From the NCBI GenBank assembly GCA_046596415.1, contig JBKJML010000088.1:1-10402 (forward strand): a DNA stretch of 10,402 nucleotides, in the 5' to 3' direction. Numbering within the stretch: position 1 is the stretch's first letter; each line of letters begins with the position of its first letter. This stretch comes from JBKJML01 sp046596415 (GTDB taxonomy: Bacteria > Actinomycetota > Thermoleophilia > Gaiellales > Gaiellaceae). Below the pieces are notes generated by a model. The model did not search any database and had not been told where the DNA came from. It saw nothing but the letters and a program-made list of their open reading frames with translations. Shown here piece after piece: positions 1 through 5,728 of the stretch. The translations under genes were made by a program, and so were the position numbers.

Positions 1-65
1 CGCACCTCGTCGGCGAGAACCGGGACGTGATCAGTCGCGCTTCTGTGCAAGACGTTCGGCAGCAT
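1..65 (-). CDS. rsmH: RsmH (MraW) 16S rRNA methyltransferase, N-terminal fragment
   Basis: Only the first 21 codons are in the window; the gene continues past the left edge. The minus-strand frame opens with ATG at 65-63 and gives MLPNVLHRSATD followed by HVPVLADEV, which matches the conserved N-terminus of RsmH (H-x-P-V-L-x-x-E-V). RsmH is the SAM-dependent enzyme that N4-methylates C1402 of 16S rRNA and normally follows mraZ in the division/cell-wall cluster. The start is supported by a strong ribosome binding site, AAGGGAG, at 80-74, eight bases before the ATG. The frame therefore begins 35 bases inside mraZ, which suggests translational coupling. A TTG in the same frame at 50-48 is an alternative start but lacks this binding site. 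Identification rests on the N-terminal motif and the position after mraZ. Confidence 0.85.
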   Translation of the reverse strand, partial: MLPNVLHRSATDHVPVLADEV

Positions 66-465
66 GCTCTGCGCTCCCTTCGACGTCGGTGAGGCGGGTC
101 CCCCACGTTGTGCGATCCCAAATCTCGAGGTGGTCGTGCACGCCTGCGATGACGACGTCTCGGTCGAGAGTGGCGTGCCGGGCGAGGGCCGGCGGGACGA
201 GCACGCGCCCCTGGCCGTCGAGGTCGGTGTCGGAGGCAGCGGAGAAGAAGAACCGCTTCAGGTCTCGCGCCTCCTTCGAGAACGGGTCGAGCGGTGCGAG
301 CCGTCCCTCGACGAGCGTCTCCCAGTCGCGGCGCGCGTAGACGTCGAGGCAGTCGTCGAGCCCGCGGGTCAGCACGACGCCGCCTTTGAGGGCGTCGCGG
401 AACTTGGCCGGCAGGGTGAGCCGGTGCTTGTCGTCGATTGTGTGCTCGTACTCGCCGAAGAACAT
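31..465 (-). CDS. mraZ: Transcriptional regulator MraZ
   Basis: This 144-residue protein has the normal MraZ length and its two AbrB-like repeats. The first is MFFGEYEHTIDDKHRLTLP at residues 1-19, continuing to about 47; the second is DTDLDGQGRVLVPPAL at about 79-94. Both show the D-x-x-x-R-(hydrophobic)-x-(hydrophobic)-P core. MraZ forms ring oligomers on nucleoid DNA, binds tandem TGGG-type boxes, and autoregulates the dcw (division and cell wall) operon. The start is ATG at 465-463, with AGAAGG at 480-475 nine bases upstream. The next gene is rsmH, overlapping by 35 bases, as expected for the first gene of this cluster. Four boxes in exact 10-bp steps lie just upstream and overlap a clear promoter, so repression by its own product is the likely control. 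Confidence 0.96.
   Translation of the reverse strand: MFFGEYEHTIDDKHRLTLPAKFRDALKGGVVLTRGLDDCLDVYARRDWETLVEGRLAPLDPFSKEARDLKRFFFSAASDTDLDGQGRVLVPPALARHATLDRDVVIAGVHDHLEIWDRTTWGTRLTDVEGSAEHAAERLAQKRD
74..80 (-). promoter_or_regulatory. Ribosome binding site of rsmH inside mraZ
   Basis: On the minus strand this reads AAGGGAG, a near-perfect Shine-Dalgarno sequence eight bases before the ATG at 65-63. It lies in the coding sequence of mraZ and decides the rsmH start. Confidence 0.65.
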
Positions 466-499
466 GCTCTCACGCCTTCTCGAATTCCCACTTCACCCC

Positions 500-528
500 A
501 CTATAAACCACGATCACCCACTTAGCAA
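500..528 (-). promoter_or_regulatory. mraZ promoter (sigma-70 type)
   Basis: On the minus strand, TTGCTA at 528-523 (4 of 6 matches to TTGACA) and TATAGT at 505-500 (5 of 6 to TATAAT) are separated by exactly 17 bases. Transcription would start near 492-494, leaving a leader of about 28 bases before the mraZ ATG that includes the AGAAGG binding site. The low GC content of this stretch stands out in a GC-rich region. The hexamers and spacing are read directly; activity is inferred. Confidence 0.75.
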
Positions 529-536
529 GAGCTAAG
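521..536. repeat. Short inverted repeat over the mraZ -35
   Basis: CTTAGC (521-526) and GCTAAG (531-536) form a perfect 6-bp inverted repeat around AAGA. It covers the -35 hexamer of mraZ and lies between MraZ boxes 4 and 5. It could be a binding site for a second regulator or simply chance. Confidence 0.45.
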
Positions 537-575
537 CCCCACTTTCGAGCAGGACTTCGATGGCCGCCGGAGGCG

Positions 576-600
576 TGTCCGAGGGACAGTCCCTCGGACA
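576..600. repeat. Perfect 11-bp hairpin in the mraZ-kinase gap
   Basis: TGTCCGAGGGA (576-586) is followed by CAG and then its exact reverse complement TCCCTCGGACA (590-600). The arms would form a very stable stem in RNA from either strand. No T-run follows on either side, so it is not a standard intrinsic terminator. It lies between the kinase stop codon and the mraZ promoter, so it might end kinase transcripts by another route or be one copy of a dispersed palindromic repeat. Confidence 0.7.
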
Positions 601-619
601 GGGCTGATGGCGACAGGAG

Positions 620-701
620 TTAGAAGCTCTAACGGAACGACGCCTCGCGCCGCCGAGCGTGCCGCCGGCGGCACAGCGCTTCATTCCGTTAGAGCTTCTT
701 A
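620..701. repeat. Nested inverted-repeat element of about 82 bp
   Basis: The outer arms are 620-640 and 681-701, matching as inverted repeats at 19 of 21 positions with a perfect 16-bp core (622-637 against 684-699, AGAAGCTCTAACGGAA). Inside the left arm, TTAGA-AGC-TCTAA (620-632) is itself a small palindrome. The 40-bp centre holds a perfect 16-bp palindrome, GTGCCGCCGGCGGCAC, at 659-674. The arms are much poorer in GC than their surroundings. The right arm includes the TAA stop of the kinase gene (701-699 on the minus strand). No obvious target-site duplication or T-run was seen. A REP- or MITE-like unit, or a bidirectional transcription barrier, are both possible. Confidence 0.7.
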
Positions 702-1511
702 GGCGCCGGGGTCGACCGCGTGGACGCCGCGACCCGTGAGGGCGGCGGCACCGCAGCGCGCGGCAAGCACGAGCGCCTCGGCCGGCTCGAGGCCGGAGCC
801 GAGCCCGAAGGTGAGGCCGGCGGCGAAGCAGTCGCCGGAGCCATAGGCGTCCACGATCGGCCCGGACGGCTCAGCCGCCGTGTAGGGGCCGCCCGGCTGA
901 GCCCAGCCGCCGAGACGACCGGACGTGGTAACAACGAGCGCGGGCGCCGGATCGAGGTCGCCGGCGTGGTAGCGCTCGCTCTCGTCCTCCCCGCTTCCGA
1001 CGGTCGCGTCGAGCTCGACGCCGGCGGCCTGCAGGATCGCGAGCTCCCGCGTCGTGGCCACGACAATGCGCGCGCGGCGGGCCTTCCGGAGCGCGGCTGC
1101 ATCGCCGCTAACGAAGAAGACCGCGTCATAGGAGGCGAGCTCCTCCCACGGCAGGTCACCGTCGTTGCCGCTCGGGCGCAGCTTATCGCCGATCACCGTG
1201 ATCGTCCGCTCGCCGTCCTCGTCTACGAAGCACGAGCCTCGCCGCTGCGGCCCGCTGCCCAGACCGGCGTGAATGCGCAGGCCTCGGCCGGCCAGCTCCT
1301 CACGCGCGCGCCGGCCGAGCTCGTCGGCGCCGAAGGCCGTGTAGAAGTCGCACTCCCCGGCCAGCGCGGCCAGCTGGAGAGCCGACACGGCACCGCCGCC
1401 GCCCGCCTGCTCCCAGCTCTCGGACGCGGTCACGATCTCACCCGCGCGCGGCACTGCCTCGACACGAACGAACTCCATCCACTCGACGTGCCCGACGACC
1501 GCGACGTGCAT
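699..1511 (-). CDS. PfkB/ribokinase-family carbohydrate kinase
   Basis: This 270-residue protein is an ATP-dependent kinase of the PfkB family, which phosphorylates sugars, nucleosides or related alcohols in the cytoplasm. It opens with the family's beta strand (MHVAVVGHVEWMEF), has a Gly-rich substrate-side motif AGGGGAVSA at about 36-44, and carries the C-terminal signature VDAYGSGDCFAAGLTFG at about 220-236. D227 in GSGD is the expected catalytic base. The usual Thr of the D-T-x-G-A-G-D signature is Ala222, a mild departure. The ATG at 1511-1509 is preferred over a GTG at 1541-1539: it matches the usual family start, has GAGAG eight bases upstream, and leaves 47 bases to the divergent sigma gene. 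The substrate cannot be read from the sequence. The stop codon lies in the inverted-repeat element. Confidence 0.85.
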   Translation of the reverse strand: MHVAVVGHVEWMEFVRVEAVPRAGEIVTASESWEQAGGGGAVSALQLAALAGECDFYTAFGADELGRRAREELAGRGLRIHAGLGSGPQRRGSCFVDEDGERTITVIGDKLRPSGNDGDLPWEELASYDAVFFVSGDAAALRKARRARIVVATTRELAILQAAGVELDATVGSGEDESERYHAGDLDPAPALVVTTSGRLGGWAQPGGPYTAAEPSGPIVDAYGSGDCFAAGLTFGLGSGLEPAEALVLAARCGAAALTGRGVHAVDPGA

Positions 1512-1558
1512 CGAGCGCACTCTCACAGATCGCGCCGCCACCGCGTTTCAGGAAGATG

Positions 1559-2026
1559 ATGGGAACCGTGCCGATCGACCTACCGCCCTTCGAGCGCTTC
1601 TACGCGGAGCACCGCGACGTCGTACTCGGGCACCTGCTGAGAAAACTCGGCAGAAACGGCGCCGAGGACGCGTTCCAGGAGACCTTCCTGCGTGCCCTCC
1701 ACGCGTATCCGCGGCTCCGCAACGCCGACAACCTCCGCGCCTGGGTGCTGACGATCGCGAGCAGGATCGCGATCGACACGTACCGCCGCGCCCACCCGAC
1801 CGGTGAGCTGCCAGAGCTCGTCACCGAGGACGGGCAGGCCGCCTACCTCGAGCTCGACCACCTCGCCGGCACGCTCCCACCGACCGAGCGGGCGGCGGTC
1901 GTGCTCCGCTACGGCTACGACCTCGCCTACGACGACATCGCCATCGCGCTCGGCTCGAGCGCCGAAGCCGCACGTCAGGCCGCCTCTTCGGGTGTTCGCC
2001 GACTCAGGAAAGGAACCGCCAGATGA
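1559..2026 (+). CDS. ECF-type RNA polymerase sigma factor
   Basis: This 155-residue protein has the minimal sigma layout of region 2 and region 4 only. Region 2 spans about residues 9-77 and contains the core-binding helix AEDAFQETFLRAL and the promoter-melting/-10 helix NLRAWVLTIASRIAIDTYRR. Region 4 spans about 105-152 (LPPTERAAVVLRYGYDLAYDDIAIALGSS) with the -35-binding helix-turn-helix. Such factors direct RNA polymerase to stress or signal regulons. ATG at 1559 is chosen because AGGA at 1550-1553 is five bases away; the adjacent ATG at 1556 is too close, and a GTG at 1568 is also possible. No anti-sigma gene is adjacent. The stop overlaps the next start as ATGA, so it is coupled to ogt, suggesting a shared role in the alkylation response (inference). 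Confidence 0.9.
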   Translation: MGTVPIDLPPFERFYAEHRDVVLGHLLRKLGRNGAEDAFQETFLRALHAYPRLRNADNLRAWVLTIASRIAIDTYRRAHPTGELPELVTEDGQAAYLELDHLAGTLPPTERAAVVLRYGYDLAYDDIAIALGSSAEAARQAASSGVRRLRKGTAR

Positions 2027-2589
2027 CTGTTTCCGCCGACCTCGACCGCCGCTTCCGCGACGCGGCCGCCGCCGCCGGGCTCCTCGACGTCGGCTTCGAC
2101 GTGGTCGACTCGCCGATCGGCCCGCTGCTCGTCGCCGCCTCCGATCGCGGCCTCGCTCGGATCTCGTTCAGTGCCACGTTCGACCCGGCGGAGACAATCG
2201 AGTCGCTCGCCCGCGCGTTCGGGCCGCGCATCCTCCGCTCCGCGCGCACGGTCGACCCTGCACGGCGCCAGCTCGACGAGTACTTCGAAGGCCGCCGGGA
2301 GGCGTTCGAGCTCGAGCTCGACCTGCGCGGCGTGCCCGAGTTCACCCGGCGGGTGCTGGGCGAGCTCGCACGCGTCCCGTACGGCAGCACGACGACCTAC
2401 GCCCAGCTGGCCACGAAGGCGGGCGCGCCGCGCGCAGCGCGCGCGGTGGGGACGGTGATGAACCGCAACCGGATTCCGATCGTCCTCCCCTGCCACCGCG
2501 TCGTCGGCACGAACGGCAGCCTCACCGGCTACGCCGGCGGGCTTGGCGTCAAGGAGCAGCTGCTCCGGCTCGAGGGTGCGCTGCTCTAG
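2023..2589 (+). CDS. ogt: Methylated-DNA-[protein]-cysteine S-methyltransferase (Ogt type)
   Basis: This 188-residue suicide repair protein moves the alkyl group from O6-methylguanine (or O4-methylthymine) to its own cysteine. The active-site block IVLPCHRVVG places the acceptor at Cys157, and TGYAGGLGVKEQLLRLEG follows as in the family. The DNA-binding part (EFTRRVLGELARVPYGSTTTYAQLATKAG, then RAVGTVMNRNRIP) is complete, and the N-terminal Ogt fold begins near VDSPIGPLLVAAS. About 27 residues precede that fold (MTVSADLDRRFRDAAAAAGLL and on), a small extension relative to minimal Ogt. ATG overlaps the sigma-factor stop as ATGA, with AGGAAAGGAA upstream inside the sigma gene. The gene ends in a CTAG shared with the convergent methyltransferase gene. 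The family call is firm; a regulatory role with the sigma factor is inference. Confidence 0.95.
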   Translation: MTVSADLDRRFRDAAAAAGLLDVGFDVVDSPIGPLLVAASDRGLARISFSATFDPAETIESLARAFGPRILRSARTVDPARRQLDEYFEGRREAFELELDLRGVPEFTRRVLGELARVPYGSTTTYAQLATKAGAPRAARAVGTVMNRNRIPIVLPCHRVVGTNGSLTGYAGGLGVKEQLLRLEGALL

Positions 2590-3245
2590 CCAGGACGCCG
2601 CGCGAGCACGAGGAACTGGAAGGTCAGCAGGTCGCGCAACCCGGGTACGGCCGCGAAGCGTGCGAAGCGGTTGAGCCCATGCGGCCGCTCGATCAACCGG
2701 TACGTGCGCCGCAGCTCGACGAGCTCGAGGCCCGCCTGCTCGACCAGATCGGTGACGTTGCGGCGGGCGAAGAAGCGCAGGTGCGTCCGGTCGTGGATCC
2801 CGCGCTCCCGGTAGGCCCAGCGCTTGCGCAGGAACGTGTTGACGAGCTGATCGGCGTGGCCGATATTCGGCAGGCTGAGCAGCGCGTAGCCGCCAGGTTC
2901 GAGCAGGGAGACGAGCCGCTCGAGCGTCGTCCACGGATCGCGCAGGTGCTCGAGCACGTCACCGCAGACGATGCAGTCGAACCGCTGCCCCGCGAGGGCT
3001 GCACCGACCTCGTCCCAGCGTTCGACGTCGCCCACGATCGTGCGGTCGAGGCGACGCTCCGCCTCCGCAGCCATCGCCGCGTCGACCTCGATGCCGACGA
3101 CCCGCGCGCCCGGCCGCTGTGCTTTCAAGCCGGCTCCAAGCGCTCCGGTGGCGCAGCCGACGTCGAGCAATGCGCGGCACGACGCGGGCAGCAAGGCGAC
3201 GAGGTCGCCACGAGGCCCGATGTAGGACGGGTTGAACTCCGACAC
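2586..3245 (-). CDS. Class I SAM-dependent methyltransferase
   Basis: This 219-residue protein has the Rossmann-fold methyltransferase pattern of the Methyltransf_23/UbiG-like group. SAM-binding motif I is ALLDVGCATGALG at about 25-37, the ribose-binding acidic residue is E53 in VVGIEVD, and CGDVLEHLRDPW at about 94-105 is the usual post-motif signature. After the core come an aromatic/basic stretch (RTHLRFFARRNVTDLVEQAGL) and a short hydrophobic tail. The substrate is not evident; relatives act on quinones, lipids, glycans or small molecules. The start is GTG at 3245-3243, 16 bases after the regulator gene stops. It has only a weak ribosome binding site, so it is probably read from the same transcript. 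Its TAG shares the palindromic CTAG at 2586-2589 with ogt on the other strand, leaving no room for a terminator. Confidence 0.85.
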   Translation of the reverse strand: MSEFNPSYIGPRGDLVALLPASCRALLDVGCATGALGAGLKAQRPGARVVGIEVDAAMAAEAERRLDRTIVGDVERWDEVGAALAGQRFDCIVCGDVLEHLRDPWTTLERLVSLLEPGGYALLSLPNIGHADQLVNTFLRKRWAYRERGIHDRTHLRFFARRNVTDLVEQAGLELVELRRTYRLIERPHGLNRFARFAAVPGLRDLLTFQFLVLARRPG

Positions 3246-3261
3246 GACGGCATGATCGCAC

Positions 3262-3939
3262 TCACGGATCGACGAGCCGGTAGCCCACCCCCCAGACGTT
3301 GATCACGTAGGCGTCAGCCTCGGTGAGAGCCAGCTTGCGACGCAGGCGTGAAGCGTGGGAGTCGAGCGTCCTTGTCTGCGTCAGCGACCGGAAGCCCCAC
3401 ACATCGCGGAGGAGCTCCTGCTTGCCGAACACCCGCGACGGCGCCTCGGCGAGCTTCGCGAGCAGCGCGAGCTCCTTGCCCGACAGCGGGAGCGCGACAC
3501 CGCGGAGCGTCGCGCGACGCGTCGTGCGATCGACGACCAGCTCGCCGATCTCGATCCGGTCCGGCGGTTGCGGCGCCGTGCGGCGGAGGACGGCGCGGAT
3601 CCGAGCCACGAGCTCCTGGTAGGAGAACGGCCGTTCGAGCACGTCGTCGGCGCCGCGCTCGAACGCGCGAAGGCGGTCGACGGCATCCGCGTCCTCGGCG
3701 GCGAGCACGATCACCGGCACGTCTCGATCCCAGGTGCGGCCTGGCTCGCCCTCGCGGAGGCGCCGCACGAGATCCGCCTCCCACACGAGCACGAGGTCCG
3801 GGCGGGTGCGCTCGACGAGGTCGAGCGCGTGGCCGCCGAAAGCGGCATCCACGACGTCGAAGCCGTCGTCTGCGAGTTGCCGCTTGAGGTAATCGCGGAT
3901 CGCGGGCTCCGGCTCGGCGAGAAGCAGGGCGTTGGTCAT
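3262..3939 (-). CDS. OmpR/PhoB-type response regulator with degenerate receiver
   Basis: This 225-residue protein has a receiver-like domain (about 1-120) and a winged-helix DNA-binding domain (about 128-225, with SGKELALLAKLAEAPSRVF, DVWGF, SHASRLRRKL and WGVGYRLVDP). The DNA-binding half looks fully intact. In the receiver, every canonical phosphorylation residue is replaced when aligned by eye to PhoB: the Asp-Asp acid pocket is E9-P10, the phospho-acceptor Asp after PDLVLV is W53, the switch Thr is A80 and the invariant Lys is R103. It should act without phosphotransfer, like known atypical OmpR-family regulators. No histidine kinase lies in the window. ATG at 3939-3937 is chosen over GTG at 3948-3946 because it lies closest to the conserved beta strand; neither has a good ribosome binding site. 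It precedes the methyltransferase gene. Confidence 0.88.
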   Translation of the reverse strand: MTNALLLAEPEPAIRDYLKRQLADDGFDVVDAAFGGHALDLVERTRPDLVLVWEADLVRRLREGEPGRTWDRDVPVIVLAAEDADAVDRLRAFERGADDVLERPFSYQELVARIRAVLRRTAPQPPDRIEIGELVVDRTTRRATLRGVALPLSGKELALLAKLAEAPSRVFGKQELLRDVWGFRSLTQTRTLDSHASRLRRKLALTEADAYVINVWGVGYRLVDP

Positions 3940-4008
3940 GCCGACCACGGTAGAGCCGTGATCGCACTCGCACCAGATGTCCTTTCGCGCCTCTTTGTGC
4001 CGATTTCT

Positions 4009-5673
4009 CTACAACCGGCCGGAGCGGACGACGCCCCAGAAGAGCCAGGCGCCGAGCAGGCCCGAGAGCACGAAGCCGAACACCGAGACGACGTGTAGGC
4101 CGATCACGTGCGGCCCCTCGGTCGCGAAGATCCCGATCAGCGACGAGCCGAGCAGGCCGCCGAGCACGACGAGTGCCACGACGAGCCTGTTGATCGCGAC
4201 GTCGAGCTTGTGCATGAACTCGTTCAGCCCCTTGTGCACGAAACCGACCTCGATCTGACCGTCGCGGATCTCCTGCAACACGTCGTGCACCTGGTAGGGC
4301 AGCTCGCGTGCGACCGAGAGCAGGTCGCGCGACTCCTGCTGCGCGCGCACGGCGAGCCTGCGCGGGCTGTACCGCTCCAGCATCAGCGAGCGTGCGTACG
4401 GCTTCGCGACCTCGAAGACGTTGAAGCCCGGGTAGAGATCGACTCCCACCGCGCCGACCGTGGCCAGGGCCTTGTCGAGCAGCACGAAGCGCGTCGGCAG
4501 CTGCAGGTTCATCGAGTAGATGAGCTGGAAGCCCTCGCGGATCACCTGCACCGGGTCGATCTCCGAAAGGCTCGCACCGTAGTAGCGGTAGAAGAGGTCG
4601 CGCAGCGCGACCTGGAACTCCTCCTCGCGCTCCTTCGGATAGCGCACTCCGAGCTCGGCGAGCCGCCGCGGCAGCGCGTCGACGTTCTCGCTCGCAGCGT
4701 CGATGAAGAGGCGGGTCAGCTTCGTCATGTCGGCGTCTGTCAGCCGTCCGACCAGACCGAAGTCGACGAGGCCGATCTCACCCGAGTCGAGGACGAGGAT
4801 GTTCGCCGGGTGCGGGTCGCCGTGGAAGAACCCGTGCCGGAAGATCATCGTCATCCACGCCTCGGTGACGCGGTACGCGAGCACGCGCCGCTCCTCCGGG
4901 GTCGTCGCCTCGTGGTCGAGGTCCGCGAGCTGGATCCCTTCGAGGTATTCGAGCGTCAGGATCCGGGCGCCGCAGTAGCTCCAGAAGACGCCAGGCACCC
5001 GGACGAGCTCGTCGCGCTTGAAGTTGCGGCCGAACGCCTCGGCATTCCGCGCCTCCAGCTTGTAGTCGAACTCCTGCCGGATCGAGCGGGCGAACTCGTC
5101 GACGAGCTCGTGCGCGTCGATGAAGTCAAACGCCCGGACGCGCTCGCGAATCAGGCGTGCCGCCTGGTAGAGCAGCGCGAGATCGGATTCGACCTGCGCC
5201 GGCGCGTTCGGACGCTGCACCTTGACGACGACCTCGGTCCCGTCGGGGAGCTGAGCGCGATGCACCTGCCCGATCGAGGCAGCGGCAATCGGCGTCTCGT
5301 CGAAGCGCACAAAGGCCTGCTCGAGGGTGAGGCCGAGCTCCTCCTCGATCACCGCCCTGACCTTCGCGAACGGAAACGGGCGGACGTCGTCCTGGAGACC
5401 GCGGAGCTCGGCCACGATGTCTGGCGGTACGACGTCCGGGCGAGTCGAGAGCAGCTGACCGAACTTGACGAACGTCGGTCCGAGCTCGTCGAGCAGCTCC
5501 CGCAAGTGACGGCCTCGGTCCGACGACGCGCCGTCCACCTCCGCCTTCGCACCCCACGGGATCAGATCGGTCAGCCGGTGGCGCTCGAAGAAGTAGCCGA
5601 ATCCGTGCCGAACGGCGACCTGGGCGATCTCGGAGAGACGGCCGATGTTGCGGGTCTTCTGGCGCGTGGCCAC
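4009..5673 (-). CDS. ABC1/UbiB-family atypical protein kinase-like ATPase
   Basis: This 554-residue protein matches UbiB in length and motifs. It has the N-terminal signature ELGPTFVKFGQLLSTRPDVVP with KxGQ (K70-Q73), the Ala-rich loop PIAAASIGQVHRA (about 128-140), the nucleotide-binding lysine K151 in VVVKVQRP, the catalytic loop HGDPHPAN (284-291) and DFG (304-306). The C-terminus has two probable membrane helices (LVVALVVLGGLLGSSLIGIF and VVSVFGFVLSGLLGAWLFW). UbiB/ADCK proteins are membrane-associated ATPases that support isoprenoid-quinone synthesis or handling. An actinobacterium would be expected to make menaquinone rather than ubiquinone, so the exact role here is open. GTG at 5673-5671 is the start that fits family length; the open frame extends upstream to 5916, but that part is a shadow of the antiporter gene. 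Fifty-five bases separate it from the divergent antiporter. Confidence 0.92.
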   Translation of the reverse strand: MATRQKTRNIGRLSEIAQVAVRHGFGYFFERHRLTDLIPWGAKAEVDGASSDRGRHLRELLDELGPTFVKFGQLLSTRPDVVPPDIVAELRGLQDDVRPFPFAKVRAVIEEELGLTLEQAFVRFDETPIAAASIGQVHRAQLPDGTEVVVKVQRPNAPAQVESDLALLYQAARLIRERVRAFDFIDAHELVDEFARSIRQEFDYKLEARNAEAFGRNFKRDELVRVPGVFWSYCGARILTLEYLEGIQLADLDHEATTPEERRVLAYRVTEAWMTMIFRHGFFHGDPHPANILVLDSGEIGLVDFGLVGRLTDADMTKLTRLFIDAASENVDALPRRLAELGVRYPKEREEEFQVALRDLFYRYYGASLSEIDPVQVIREGFQLIYSMNLQLPTRFVLLDKALATVGAVGVDLYPGFNVFEVAKPYARSLMLERYSPRRLAVRAQQESRDLLSVARELPYQVHDVLQEIRDGQIEVGFVHKGLNEFMHKLDVAINRLVVALVVLGGLLGSSLIGIFATEGPHVIGLHVVSVFGFVLSGLLGAWLFWGVVRSGRL

Positions 5674-5728
5674 GGCAACAGTCTTGCACGCTGCGGCAGG
5701 CGTGCCCCCGGGCGGAGAAGATAGGAGC

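Larger units (their letters stand above)
487..542 (-). promoter_or_regulatory. MraZ box array (autoregulatory operator)
   Basis: Read on the minus strand, GTGGG-like boxes lie at 491-487 (GTGGG), 501-497 (GTGGG), 511-507 (GTGGT) and 521-517 (GTGGG). These four boxes sit exactly 10 bp apart, the period known for MraZ operators, where several subunits of the ring bind one face of the DNA. A fifth GTGGG at 542-538 is 21 bp from the fourth, one base out of phase with two turns. Box 2 shares two bases with the -10 TATAGT, boxes 3 and 4 fill the spacer, and box 1 covers the expected start site. Bound MraZ should therefore block RNA polymerase directly. Confidence 0.85.

Noticed and set aside
576..600. 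Intrinsic terminator for the kinase gene
   Set aside because: The stem is strong but no T-run follows on either strand, so the standard signal is absent; it is kept only as a repeat.
560..607. A 15-codon plus-strand frame (ATG to TGA) with AGGA upstream, covering the hairpin
   Set aside because: It is too short to judge, its codons are dictated by the palindrome, and nothing follows that it could attenuate on the plus strand.
1803..3302. Plus-strand open frame of 499 codons spanning the sigma gene, ogt and methyltransferase region
   Set aside because: It is out of frame with or antisense to three proteins with clear family motifs. Its translation is Arg/Pro/Ala-rich without any recognisable domain, a usual by-product of high GC.
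4108..5724. Plus-strand open frame of 538 codons
   Set aside because: It is wholly antisense to the UbiB gene, whose motifs are complete. The translated product is rich in Arg, Glu, Leu and Val without a fold signature.
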